Notes: generated by a model from the sequence alone, not told the origin. A stretch of 64,000 nucleotides of DNA from Sulfitobacter sp. LCG007 (GCF_040801785.1 NZ_CP161805.1:62001-126000), one strand, 5' to 3'. Counted from the first letter of the stretch, positions 8,788 through 17,302 are shown. Made by a program: numbers and translations.

Positions 8788-10074
8788 ATGCAGACGAGAT
8801 TCTCGGAGGCGCAGTTGCGCGATCCCGACACGCAGCGCAGCAACGAGATCCTGCGCGCCTGCGTTCACTGCGGTTTCTGCACCGCGACCTGCCCGACCTA
8901 TCAGGTTCTGGGAGACGAGCTCGACAGCCCGCGCGGGCGCATCTACCTGATCAAGGACATGCTCGAGAACGGTCGCGATCCGGATGCGCGCACCGTCAAG
9001 CATATCGACCGCTGCCTGAGCTGCCTGGCCTGCATGACCACCTGTCCGTCGGGCGTGCATTACATGCACCTGGTGGATCATGCCCGGGCCTATATCGAGA
9101 AACGCTATCGCAGGCCCTGGGGCGATCGTGCGTTGCGCTGGCTGCTGGCGCGGATCCTGCCTTATCCGGGGCGTTTCCGGCTGGCGCTTCTGGGGGCGAG
9201 GCTGGGCCGCCCCTTCGCCCGGCTGATGCCCGATGCGCGGCTGAGGGCGATGCTGGAAATGGCCCCGCGGCGGATCCCGCCGGTCAGCCGCAACGACGCG
9301 CCGCAAAGCTTCGGGCCGCAGGGCGAGAGGCGGATGCGCGTCGCGCTGATGACCGGCTGCGCGCAGCGGGCGCTCAACACCGACATCAACGATGCGACGA
9401 TCCGGCTGCTGACGCGGTTCGGCTGCGAAGTGGTCGTGGCCGAGGGCGCGGGATGCTGCGGCGCGCTGACCCATCACATGGGCCGGACGGCGGAAAGTCA
9501 CGCGGCCGCCGCGCGCAACATCCGCGCCTGGGTGAAAGAGATGGACGGCGAGGGGCTCGACGCGATCGTGATCAACACGAGCGGCTGCGGGACCACCGTC
9601 AAGGACTACGGACACATGCTCCGAACCGGGGCCCTTGCCGGCGACGCAGCGCGCGTCTCGGGCATCGCGCTTGACGTGTCGGAGGTGCTGATGCGCCTCG
9701 ATCTGCCCGAGGGAGCGGCGAAGGACATCACGGTGGCCTATCATGCGGCCTGCTCGCTCCAGCACGGCCAGAAGGTGACGACCTATCCGAAGGTCCTCCT
9801 GAAGCGGGCGGGATTCAGGGTCGTCGAGCCAGCGGACCCGCATCTGTGCTGCGGCTCGGCGGGAACCTACAACCTCATGCAGCCCGAAATCTCGGGGAAG
9901 CTGAAGCAGCGCAAGGTCCGCACCCTCGAAGCGCGCGCCCCTGACGTGATCGCGGCGGGCAACATCGGATGCATGATGCAGATCGGTTCGGGAACGGCCG
10001 TCCCGGTGGTGCACACCGTCGAGCTGCTGGACTGGGCCACCGGCGGACCGGTGCCGCGCGCGATGCGCGAGTAG
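8788..10074 (+). CDS. glcF: Glycolate oxidase iron-sulfur subunit
   Basis: GlcF (428 residues) transfers electrons from the flavin subunits to the membrane quinone pool. Two ferredoxin-type [4Fe-4S] motifs are present, Cys25/28/31/35 (CVHCGFCTATCP) and Cys76/79/82/86 (CLSCLACMTTCP), followed by two cysteine-rich CCG domains (GCCGALTHHMG and CCGSAGTYNLMQPE). The ATG directly follows the glcE stop codon, so the three subunits are translated from one message. No terminator is obvious after its TAG. Confidence 0.95.
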   Translation: MQTRFSEAQLRDPDTQRSNEILRACVHCGFCTATCPTYQVLGDELDSPRGRIYLIKDMLENGRDPDARTVKHIDRCLSCLACMTTCPSGVHYMHLVDHARAYIEKRYRRPWGDRALRWLLARILPYPGRFRLALLGARLGRPFARLMPDARLRAMLEMAPRRIPPVSRNDAPQSFGPQGERRMRVALMTGCAQRALNTDINDATIRLLTRFGCEVVVAEGAGCCGALTHHMGRTAESHAAAARNIRAWVKEMDGEGLDAIVINTSGCGTTVKDYGHMLRTGALAGDAARVSGIALDVSEVLMRLDLPEGAAKDITVAYHAACSLQHGQKVTTYPKVLLKRAGFRVVEPADPHLCCGSAGTYNLMQPEISGKLKQRKVRTLEARAPDVIAAGNIGCMMQIGSGTAVPVVHTVELLDWATGGPVPRAMRE

Positions 10075-10225
10075 CACCACCGCTGATGCGCGACGGAACC
10101 CGGCGCAAGTGTATTCTCGGCACCGCGCATTCATTGTGCGCGATCGAGGGTGTGGGAAGGCTTGCGTCGCCCCATTTTTGCCGCAACGATCCCCTAGGTG
10201 TCCGCCAGCGGAAAGAGGCGATTTG

Positions 10226-11041
10226 TTGAGACGTATTGGTTATCTTTTTCTTGTCGTCGGCGTGTTGACGTCAGGCGCCTTTGCGGAGGACGGCGGTCTG
10301 CGCAGGCTGGTCACACGGGATGACGCCCAGGACTGGCAGGCGGTGGGGCGGCTGGACATCGGGGGCGCGGGATTCTGTACCGGCGCGCTGATCGCGCCGC
10401 AGTTGGTGCTGACGGCGGCCCATTGCCTTTACGACAAGGTGACGGGCAAGCGCCTGGATCATACGACGATCCAATTTTTGGCCGGCTGGCGCGATGGACA
10501 TGCATCGGCCTACCGCAACGTGCGGCGGGCGGTTGCGCATCCGGATTACCGTTTTGACAGCGCGAACGGTCCGGGGCGCGTTCACAAGGATCTGGCCCTG
10601 CTCGAACTCGACCTGCCGATCCGCAACACGACGATCATCCCTTTTGATACCACCGGGCGTCCGGACACGGGCGAGCGCGTCGGGGTCGTGAGCTATGCGC
10701 GCGGCCGATCCGAAGCGCCGTCGCTGCAGGAGGTCTGCACCGTTCTGGGCCGGCAGGACGACGTCCTCGTCACCTCCTGCTCGGTCGATTTCGGCTCTTC
10801 CGGCGCGCCGATCTTCACCTTTGCCGGCGGGCAGGCGCGGATCGCCTCGGTCGTGTCGGCCAAGGCCGAGATGGACGGCCATCATGTCTCGCTCGGGACC
10901 TCGCTTGGCCTGCCGCTCGACGTGCTGAAAGCCGAACTTGACGCGGGCAAGGGCGTGTATGCGGTCGCGGGCGCGCAGGTGAGCCGCATCCGGGTCGGCA
11001 GCGACCATGTGGCGGAGGGAGCGAAGTTCATCAGGCCATGA
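10226..11041 (+). CDS. Secreted trypsin-like serine protease, first of a tandem pair
   Basis: This 271-residue protein has a signal peptide (RRIGYLFLVVGVLTSGAFA, cut near residue 20) and a chymotrypsin-fold protease domain. The catalytic triad is visible: His66 in LTAAHC, Asp122 in HKDLALLELD and Ser192 in DFGSSGAP. The residue before the catalytic serine is Ser rather than the trypsin Asp, as in V8/glutamyl-endopeptidase-like enzymes. I chose the TTG at 10226 because AAGAGG lies 7 nt upstream and the signal peptide then begins correctly. It overlaps the following protease gene by 4 nt (ATGA). Substrate unknown. Confidence 0.82.
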   Translation: MRRIGYLFLVVGVLTSGAFAEDGGLRRLVTRDDAQDWQAVGRLDIGGAGFCTGALIAPQLVLTAAHCLYDKVTGKRLDHTTIQFLAGWRDGHASAYRNVRRAVAHPDYRFDSANGPGRVHKDLALLELDLPIRNTTIIPFDTTGRPDTGERVGVVSYARGRSEAPSLQEVCTVLGRQDDVLVTSCSVDFGSSGAPIFTFAGGQARIASVVSAKAEMDGHHVSLGTSLGLPLDVLKAELDAGKGVYAVAGAQVSRIRVGSDHVAEGAKFIRP

Positions 11042-11898
11042 CACCCGCTTGCCCGGATCTTCGCGCGCTTGTCCTGGCTATCGCCTGCCTGATCTGTGCG
11101 TCGACCGGAACCATGGCGGAAAACAGCGCGCTGCGCGGGCTCGGGACGGCGAACGAAGCGCTTGCCTGGCGGGCGATAGGGCGGCTCGATGCGCAGGGCT
11201 CGGGGTTCTGCACCGCGACACTGATCGATCCCGAGACGATCCTGACCGCCGCGCATTGCGTTTTCTCCGCCGTGACTGGCGAACCGATGATGCCGGGCGA
11301 CATGCTTTTTCGCGCCGGCTACCGTGAGGGCGATGCCGCCGCGCAACGCGGTGTGGTGCAGATCGAGGCACATCCGCTCTATCGCCCCGGCGTCGCCATC
11401 GATGCCGGGAACGTGCGCCATGACGTGGCCCTGCTGCGGCTCGACGCGCCGGTTTCGCTGCAGGAGGCAGACCCGTTCCGCCTGGACGAAAGCACCGCAC
11501 CCGCCGGAATCGTCAGCGTCGTCTCCTATGGGCGTGGTCGTGAAAATCTGCCCTCGCGGCAGGCACGCTGCCAGGTGTTGGGAACGCATGAGGGAATCGT
11601 CACGATGGACTGCGACGTCACCTTCGGATCCTCGGGCGCCCCGGTCCTCAGCAGCGACGGCGGTCGCGGACGCATCGTGTCGATGATATCGGGTCAGGGC
11701 AGTATCGAGGGCAGGTTCGTGGCGTTCGGCATGGAATTGCCCGCGCTCGTGTCGGACCTGCGCCGGCAGTTGCGCGCGAATGCGGCGCGAACCCCTCCGA
11801 CCATCCGGCGGGTCAGGCCCGACGGCGAAACGGTCGGGACCGACGCACCGGCATCGCGTGGAATAGGCGCCAAATTCGTGCGCGCGCCAGGGGGTTGA
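11038..11898 (+). CDS. Secreted trypsin-like serine protease, second of a tandem pair
   Basis: This 286-residue paralogue of the upstream protease has a signal peptide (to about residue 27) and the triad His73 (LTAAHC), Asp129 (RHDVALLRLD) and Ser199 (FGSSGAP). Its start overlaps the upstream stop as ATGA, so the pair is translationally coupled. Compared with its twin it has a proline/arginine-rich linker near 255-270, but both end in a matching tail (GAKFVRA here, GAKFIRP upstream). The tail and tandem arrangement suggest duplication with a conserved C-terminal role. Both are exported and likely periplasmic or extracellular. Confidence 0.82.
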   Translation: MTPACPDLRALVLAIACLICASTGTMAENSALRGLGTANEALAWRAIGRLDAQGSGFCTATLIDPETILTAAHCVFSAVTGEPMMPGDMLFRAGYREGDAAAQRGVVQIEAHPLYRPGVAIDAGNVRHDVALLRLDAPVSLQEADPFRLDESTAPAGIVSVVSYGRGRENLPSRQARCQVLGTHEGIVTMDCDVTFGSSGAPVLSSDGGRGRIVSMISGQGSIEGRFVAFGMELPALVSDLRRQLRANAARTPPTIRRVRPDGETVGTDAPASRGIGAKFVRAPGG

Positions 11899-11923
11899 AA
11901 CCGCCCGAACCGCTTCCCACATT

Positions 11924-12023
11924 CGCCTTGCCGAGGCGCCACGATGGGCTTCGGCGCAGAAAGTGACGGGCTCGTCCGCTGTTGGAGGGTCCGCATGTTT
12001 ATCGCTCAGAACAGAGGATGAAT
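11924..12023 (+). promoter_or_regulatory. ROSE-like RNA thermometer in the hsp20 5' leader
   Basis: The last hairpin pairs TTTATCGCTC (11998-12007) with GAGGATGAA (12014-12022) around a 6-nt loop. This sequesters the GAGGA ribosome binding site. The pairing arm contains UCGCU (12002-12006), the UYGCU motif of ROSE elements, whose G faces the ribosome binding site as a bulge or non-canonical pair exactly as in ROSE. An upstream hairpin CGCCT/AGGCG (11924-11938) precedes it. ROSE elements repress small heat-shock genes at low temperature in alphaproteobacteria and melt on heating. Confidence 0.7.
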
Positions 12024-12027
12024 GACA

Positions 12028-12495
12028 ATGCGCAGTTTTGATCTTGCACCGCTCTACCGTGCAACCGTCGGCTTCGACCAGATCGCCGACATGATGGACC
12101 GGGTTCTTACCAGCGAAGCAACCCAGCCGTCCTATCCGCCCTACAATATCGAAAAGCTCGGCGACGATGCCTATCGCATCTCGATCGCCGTGGCGGGTTT
12201 CTCGGGCGATGACCTGTCGGTCGAAGTCCGCGAGAACGCCCTGATCGTCTCGGCCCGCAAGGCCGAAGAGGACGGCAAGCGCAGCTACCTGCATCGCGGC
12301 ATCGCGACGCGCGCATTCGAGCGCCGCTTCCAGCTTGCTGACCATGTGCAGGTGACCGGCGCGAGCCATGTGGACGGGATGCTGAACATCGACCTCGTCC
12401 GGGTTGTCCCGGAAGCGCTGAAGCCGCGCCAGATCGAGATCTCCTCGGCCAGGCAGATCGAGAAGGACGTCATCGACACCGCCGCCGTGAACTGA
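12028..12495 (+). CDS. Small heat-shock protein, Hsp20/IbpA type
   Basis: This alpha-crystallin-domain holdase (155 residues) binds unfolding proteins and hands them to DnaK/ClpB. The N-terminus MRSFDLAPLYRATVGFDQI is the class-A alphaproteobacterial signature, the crystallin domain spans about 38-128 (YNIEKLGDDAYRISIAVAGF onward), and the C-terminal arm follows. I prefer the ATG at 12028 over the one at 12022 because it gives the family N-terminus and a 9-nt spacing from GAGGA. The C-terminal IxI-type motif appears as RQIEISSARQI. Regulation by a ROSE-like thermometer is likely from the leader sequence, and a strong terminator follows. Confidence 0.93.
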   Translation: MRSFDLAPLYRATVGFDQIADMMDRVLTSEATQPSYPPYNIEKLGDDAYRISIAVAGFSGDDLSVEVRENALIVSARKAEEDGKRSYLHRGIATRAFERRFQLADHVQVTGASHVDGMLNIDLVRVVPEALKPRQIEISSARQIEKDVIDTAAVN

Positions 12496-12517
12496 CGAAC
12501 GGCTTATCGCAATGACG

Positions 12518-12546
12518 AAAGGCCCGGCCTGAGCCGGGCCTTTTTT
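12518..12546 (+). terminator. Rho-independent terminator after hsp20
   Basis: An 8-bp GC stem GGCCCGGC/GCCGGGCC (12521-12528 and 12533-12540) with a CTGA loop is flanked by AAA on the left and a run of six T on the right. It ends hsp20 transcription and lies just before the 3' end of the convergent phytase-like gene. The A-tract on the other side could let it work in both directions. Confidence 0.9.
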
Positions 12547-12564
12547 CCTGTCGATTCGGCAGTG

Positions 12565-14724
12565 TCAGATCTTGCCGATGGAAAAAAACATCGTCTCTCC
12601 AGAGCTGTCGTCGACGCCATCGTTGTCGGTGACCACAAACCCCTCGCCTGCGGGCGTGATGCCGAAGCCTTCGACCTTGTCGAGCACGTAGCCGCCCGTC
12701 GATGTGAGGTCCGGCAGCAGATCGCGGACCTCTTCCTTCACGACCATCGGCAGGTCGCCGCCCAGGGCGCCGGGCTTGAGGTCGGAAATCGCCACGCGGT
12801 AGATCTTTTTGGTCTGCGCCGCCTCGCCCAGCAGGTTGTCGCGCTCCACGATGTAGACGTGATCGCCATGCGCGGTGATCTCGGACAGCCCGACCCATCC
12901 GGCACCCGCTTCATCCAGCGGATAGCGGATCGCGCCCCATTCCTCGGAGTCAGGGTTGTAGGAAAGCAGCTTTACCTGGCCTTTCGGATCGTCACCCCAT
13001 TCGCGCTGGACCGCCATCCAGAGCGTGCCGTCGATCATCGCGATCCCTTCGAAGCCAAAGCGCTTTTCGACCCCGGCGAGTTCGGAGGGAAGCCCGATCT
13101 CGTCCTGGATCTCGCCCTTCGCGTTCACATGGATCAGCGCATGCGGCACAAGCCGGTCGGTACGGCCTTCGCTTGCCAGCCAGAAACCGCCGTCGCCGTC
13201 CGAGGTGATGCCCTCCAGATCGAGCTTCTGGGCAGGCATACCGGCGCGCGTCACGTCGATCGCCTCGACGATCCGCGCGGGTTTCGCGCTTGCGTCGATG
13301 CGGAAGATGCGCGGCTGATAGCCGTAGAAGCTGTCGCTGACGGCATAAAGCTCGCCCGGCGACACCGCGTAGAGACCCGAAAGCGCCCCCCAGCCGGTCA
13401 GCTTGGTCATGCCCTCGCTGGTGATCTGCGGGTAGGCCGCAGGGCCTTCTCCGTATTCATAGATCATGACATGCGCCCTGGCTCCGCCGTCCGCGCCCAG
13501 ATCCGTCTCGTTGGCCGAGATCAGCAGGTTGCGCGAGGGGATGGTCACGTAGCCTTCGGGCCCGACGCCCGAGGGCAGCAGCTGTTTCAGCACCGGTTCC
13601 GCGGGATCGGTCGCGTCGTATACGCCCACGATCGAGGCGCGCTCGGCCCCGATGAAGACCATTTTCGTGCCGTCGAAGGTGCCTGTGGTCACGGATTCCG
13701 GCTCGACCCCCTTGGCGTCCGAACGCTTGTCAGGGTAGTGGCCGATCTGCACGATGGCATGTTCGAAATCCGCCCCGCTGTCGTAGGTCACGCTGCCGTC
13801 CCTGGCGAAGACCGTCCAGCCACGGCTGCCACCTTCGTAGTCGCCCTCGTTGGCGGTGGCGAAATGGTCGGCGTCGATCCATTTGACGGCGTCGGGCTCG
13901 CGTTTGCGGCCCTGCTGGCTTTCGGTGAAGATCAGCGCCCCGCGCTCGTCCGTGGCGTCGATGCCGTCGAGATCCACGGTCCCGGCAGAGAAATGCGAAA
14001 TCACGCTGCCGTCGCGCGCCAGCACGACGATGTGGTTGTTCTCCTGCAGCGTCACCACGGTTTCGCCGTTCTCGTTAATATCGACGAACTCCGGCTCGGG
14101 GTCTTCGGGCGCGATTTCCGCCAGACCGGTCAGATCCGCAAGGATCATCCCCCCGCAATCGAGGGCGGCATCGTTCAGCGGAATCAGCGCGACATTGCCC
14201 GCCGGCATCTGCGGCAGCGCGCCCTCGTCCAGATCCTCGTCGCGCTCGTTCTCGATGGCCACGGCGATAAAGCTCGCGTCGGGTGCCTTTGCGACGCTGT
14301 CGGGCTGGCCGCTGAGGTCGCAGGAAGCCAGTTCCTCGCCGCTTGCCACGTCAATCGCATGCAACGCGCCGGACGGCGCGACGTAGCTTTCCGAGGTGTT
14401 CACGCCGACAAAGGCCGTCGTGCCGATCATGGCGACCGAGGTCGGCTCGCCGTCAAGCGTTACATTGCCGAGCGGTTTCGGATTGGCCGGATCGGCGATG
14501 TCGATGCGCCCGAGCGCGCCGAGCGGGCTGTCCGTATAGACAAGGGTCATGCCGTCATCGGTGACATCGATGATCTCGGCCGAGGTCTCGGCTGTGCTGT
14601 CCGCACCCTCTGCGATGTTGCGCGCGACCGGGAAGGAGGCAATCCGGTTGAAATTCATCTCCGCGGCGGCGGGCACGGCCATAAGGGCCAGCGCGGAGGT
14701 GAGGGTCAGGCTGCGCAGGGGCAT
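12565..14724 (-). CDS. Secreted phytase-like/esterase-like beta-propeller protein
   Basis: This 719-residue protein has a signal peptide (cut near residue 21, PAAAE) and a long all-beta body. The first half resembles the choice-of-anchor-I/LVIVD-type propeller (SAEIIDVTDDGMTLVYTD, DVASGEELA, KREPDAVKWIDADHFATANEGDY). The second half matches the phytase-associated esterase-like domain (KLDLEGITSDGDGGFWLASEG, RFGFEGIAMIDGTLWMAVQREW, DKVEGFGITPAGEGFVVTDNDGVDDSSGET). Such proteins are predicted phosphate-ester hydrolases in the periplasm, but the activity is not proven. A Pho-box-like site and a long hairpin over the ribosome binding site lie directly upstream. Confidence 0.8.
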   Translation of the reverse strand: MPLRSLTLTSALALMAVPAAAEMNFNRIASFPVARNIAEGADSTAETSAEIIDVTDDGMTLVYTDSPLGALGRIDIADPANPKPLGNVTLDGEPTSVAMIGTTAFVGVNTSESYVAPSGALHAIDVASGEELASCDLSGQPDSVAKAPDASFIAVAIENERDEDLDEGALPQMPAGNVALIPLNDAALDCGGMILADLTGLAEIAPEDPEPEFVDINENGETVVTLQENNHIVVLARDGSVISHFSAGTVDLDGIDATDERGALIFTESQQGRKREPDAVKWIDADHFATANEGDYEGGSRGWTVFARDGSVTYDSGADFEHAIVQIGHYPDKRSDAKGVEPESVTTGTFDGTKMVFIGAERASIVGVYDATDPAEPVLKQLLPSGVGPEGYVTIPSRNLLISANETDLGADGGARAHVMIYEYGEGPAAYPQITSEGMTKLTGWGALSGLYAVSPGELYAVSDSFYGYQPRIFRIDASAKPARIVEAIDVTRAGMPAQKLDLEGITSDGDGGFWLASEGRTDRLVPHALIHVNAKGEIQDEIGLPSELAGVEKRFGFEGIAMIDGTLWMAVQREWGDDPKGQVKLLSYNPDSEEWGAIRYPLDEAGAGWVGLSEITAHGDHVYIVERDNLLGEAAQTKKIYRVAISDLKPGALGGDLPMVVKEEVRDLLPDLTSTGGYVLDKVEGFGITPAGEGFVVTDNDGVDDSSGETMFFSIGKI

Positions 14725-14763
14725 GGGTCACTCCATCAGGGAAAGTTTCCTGCGGAGTGACCC
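14725..14763 (-). promoter_or_regulatory. 39-nt hairpin covering the RBS of the phytase-like gene
   Basis: GGGTCACTCC (14725-14734) is the perfect complement of GGAGTGACCC (14754-14763), and the interior CAGG-AAA/TTT-CCTG extends the stem with only small bulges. On the transcript the 3' arm holds the only GGAG before the ATG at 14724, so the ribosome binding site is buried in the stem. No T-run follows, which argues against a terminator. It could be a translational switch or a DNA operator. Confidence 0.6.
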
Positions 14764-14780
14764 GGTTCTGCGACGTCTGC

Positions 14781-14798
14781 GTAAAAGTTTTATGTCGG
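14781..14798 (-). promoter_or_regulatory. Pho-box-like site
   Basis: On the minus strand the site reads CCGACATAAAACTTTTAC, which matches the PhoB consensus CTGTCATAAAACTGTCAC at 14 of 18 positions, including the central CATAAAACT. It lies 57 bp upstream of the phytase-like start codon, a fitting position and target for phosphate-starvation control. This is a by-eye match. Confidence 0.5.
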
Positions 14799-14810
14799 TT
14801 TGGTAAAACC

Positions 14811-16286
14811 TCAGACCGACATGCAGATGTATTTCATCTCGAGATAGTCATCGATTCCGTGGTGCGATCCCTCGCGCCCGAGGCCCGATTGCTTGACCCC
14901 GCCGAAGGGGCCCAGCTCGGTCGAGATGATGCCGGTGTTCACCCCGACGATGCCGTATTCCAGCGCCTCGGCTACCTTGTACACGCGGCTCAGGTCCTTG
15001 GCGTAGAAATAGGAGGCGAGGCCGAAGATGGTGTCGTTCGCCATCTCGATGACCTCGTCCACGTCGTCGAACTTGAACAGGGGCGCCAGCGGGCCGAAGG
15101 TTTCCTCGGTCGCGACCTTCATGTCCTGGGTCACGCCGGTCACGATGGTCGGTTCGAAGAAGGTGCCGCCCTTTTCGTGCACTTTGCCGCCGGTCATCAC
15201 CTTGCCGCCGTGATCCGTCACATCCTTGATGTGTTCCTGCACCTTCTCGACCGCGTCCTGGTTGATCAGCGGGCCGGTGGTCACGCCCTCTTCCAGCCCG
15301 TCCCCCACTTTCAGCTTTTCGACCGCGACCTTCAGCTTTTCGGCGAAGGCGTCATAGACGCCCGCTTGCACGTAGATTCGATTGGCGCAGACGCAGGTCT
15401 GGCCGTTGTTGCGGAACTTGCAGAGCATCGCGCCCTCGACTGCCGCATCGAGGTCGGCGTCGTCGAAGACGATGAAGGGCGCGTTGCCGCCAAGTTCCAT
15501 CGAGCATTTCATCACCTGGTCGGCAGCCTGCTTGAGCAGGATGCGCCCCACCTCGGTCGAGCCGGTGAATGTCAGCTTGCGCACGCCGGGGTTCTCGCAG
15601 AACTCCTTGCCGACTTCCGAAGACGAGGACGAGGTCACGACGTTGAAGACGCCTGCCGGGATGCCCGCGCGTTCCGCCAGCACGCCGAGAACGATGGCCG
15701 ACAGCGGCGTTTCCCTGGCGGGGCGCGACACGAAAGCGCATCCCACGGCAAGGGCCGGGCCGGCCTTGCGGGTGATCATCGCATTGGGGAAGTTCCAGGG
15801 CGTGATCGAGGCCGCGACCCCGATGGGCTGCTTGAGCACCATGATCCGCTTGTCGCGCTGGTGGCCCGGGATCGTTTCGCCATAGACCCGCTTGGCCTGT
15901 TCGCCCATGAACTCGATGAAGCCGGCGCCATAGCCGATTTCGCCCTTGGCTTCGGCATGGGGTTTGCCCTGCTCGGCGGTCAGGATCGTGGCGAGATCGT
16001 CGGCGTTCTCCATCATCAGGTCGAACCACTTGCGCATGACTGCCGCGCGTTCCTTGCCGGTCCAGGCCGCCCATTCCTTCTGCGCCTTTTCCGCCTGCGC
16101 GATGGCCCCGGCCACCTGGGCGCGGGAAAGGTCGGCCACCTGCGCGATGACGTCCCCCCTCGCGGGGTTGGTCACGTCGAAGGTGCCGTTGTCGCCGTCG
16201 ACCCATTTGCCGCCGATATAGGCGCGGGTTTCGAACAGGCTGGGATCCTTGAGAAGGCTCTTGAGATCGGTCGATGCGTCGAGCAT
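14811..16286 (-). CDS. gabD: NAD(P)-dependent succinate-semialdehyde dehydrogenase
   Basis: This 491-residue aldehyde dehydrogenase oxidises succinate semialdehyde (GABA breakdown) or glutarate semialdehyde. Visible family features are TPWNFPNAM, the catalytic-glutamate segment SMELGGNAPF, and the nucleophile in NNGQTCVCANRIY with the GabD-type CxC pair. The usual LKPA lysine segment that touches the cofactor ribose is SRPA here, so Lys is replaced by Arg. I chose the ATG at 16286 because GGAGGA precedes it. It is divergent from the hydrolase gene, with a 97-bp shared promoter region. Exact semialdehyde substrate is inferred. Confidence 0.88.
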   Translation of the reverse strand: MLDASTDLKSLLKDPSLFETRAYIGGKWVDGDNGTFDVTNPARGDVIAQVADLSRAQVAGAIAQAEKAQKEWAAWTGKERAAVMRKWFDLMMENADDLATILTAEQGKPHAEAKGEIGYGAGFIEFMGEQAKRVYGETIPGHQRDKRIMVLKQPIGVAASITPWNFPNAMITRKAGPALAVGCAFVSRPARETPLSAIVLGVLAERAGIPAGVFNVVTSSSSSEVGKEFCENPGVRKLTFTGSTEVGRILLKQAADQVMKCSMELGGNAPFIVFDDADLDAAVEGAMLCKFRNNGQTCVCANRIYVQAGVYDAFAEKLKVAVEKLKVGDGLEEGVTTGPLINQDAVEKVQEHIKDVTDHGGKVMTGGKVHEKGGTFFEPTIVTGVTQDMKVATEETFGPLAPLFKFDDVDEVIEMANDTIFGLASYFYAKDLSRVYKVAEALEYGIVGVNTGIISTELGPFGGVKQSGLGREGSHHGIDDYLEMKYICMSV

Positions 16287-16383
16287 GGAATTCCTCCGGT
16301 GAATTGGTCGTGGCACCCAGATCAACTCGGGCTAAGCTTGTCCAGATGCCATGCGATCGCACGGCGAACTGGAAAGGGATCGG

Positions 16384-17172
16384 ATGAGCCTGGATGACGC
16401 TTATGCCAATGCTGCATATATACCCGGAGCTGCCGGGTTTCCACCGCGTTGGAAATCCGCTGCGCAGGCCTTTCGGGCCGATCTCGGGGACCGGGCCGAG
16501 ACCGACAGGCCCTATGGCGACAGCGACCGGCAGGTCTATGACATCTTCCGGCCTGAAGACGCGCCGCGGGGCACGCTGATCTTCGTGCACGGCGGTTACT
16601 GGAAGGCCTTCGATCACAGCGACTGGTCGCATCTCGCGCGCGGTGCGCTCGCGCACGGGTGGAGCGTGGCCCTCCCTGGGTACGATCTCTGCCCGGCTGT
16701 ACGCATCTCGGACATCACCCGCCAGATCGCGGCGGCGGTGACGGAGATAGCCGGCACCACGGAAGGCCCGATCGCGCTTGCCGGGCATTCCGCCGGCGGG
16801 CATCTCGTGGCCCGGATGCTGGACCCCGAGGTCCTGCCCGAGGAAGTCCGGAGCCGAATCGCGCGCGTGGTTCCGATATCGCCGCTTTCGGATCTCGCGC
16901 CGCTCATGGACACCGAGATGAACGAGACCCTGCGCATCGACGCGGCGGAGGCCGAGGCCGAAAGCCCGGTAAACATGCCCGCGCCGGAAGGCGTCGGCGT
17001 AGAGGTCTGGGTCGGCAGCGACGAGCGGCCGGCGTTTCTCGAACAGGCCGATCTGCTGGCGGGGGCATGGAATGTGCCTTGCGTCACAGTCGACAGAAAA
17101 CACCACTTCGACGTGATCGAGGCGCTCGAGGATCCCGAGGACCGGCTTGTCCGTTTCCTCTGCGACGGCTGA
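16384..17172 (+). CDS. Alpha/beta hydrolase, kynurenine formamidase-like
   Basis: This 262-residue hydrolase has the oxyanion motif HGGYW (69-73) and the nucleophile Ser136 in GHSAGG; the acid and base are likely in VGSDERPAF and the late KHHFDVIE. HGGYW plus this size is typical of the arylformamidase-like (AFMID) branch, which hydrolyses N-formylkynurenine in tryptophan breakdown. No kynureninase or dioxygenase gene is nearby, so the substrate is uncertain. Start at 16384 follows an AAAGGGA ribosome binding site. Confidence 0.75.
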   Translation: MSLDDAYANAAYIPGAAGFPPRWKSAAQAFRADLGDRAETDRPYGDSDRQVYDIFRPEDAPRGTLIFVHGGYWKAFDHSDWSHLARGALAHGWSVALPGYDLCPAVRISDITRQIAAAVTEIAGTTEGPIALAGHSAGGHLVARMLDPEVLPEEVRSRIARVVPISPLSDLAPLMDTEMNETLRIDAAEAEAESPVNMPAPEGVGVEVWVGSDERPAFLEQADLLAGAWNVPCVTVDRKHHFDVIEALEDPEDRLVRFLCDG

Positions 17173-17302
17173 GCCCGCGTGTTCGCACTTGATCGGCGGC
17201 GTGGATTCGGCCAAGGCTGGCGCCAGCTTCGGGCGATGGCGTCGCCCGTACCATGGGCTGCAACGTCCTGTACGCCGGGACCTTTCTGCAAGGGAGGGTC
17301 TG

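Noticed and set aside
7270-10134. A 954-codon minus-strand open frame opposite glcDEF
   Set aside because: GC-rich shadow of three well-supported genes; composition is dominated by Arg, His, Pro and Gln with no domain.
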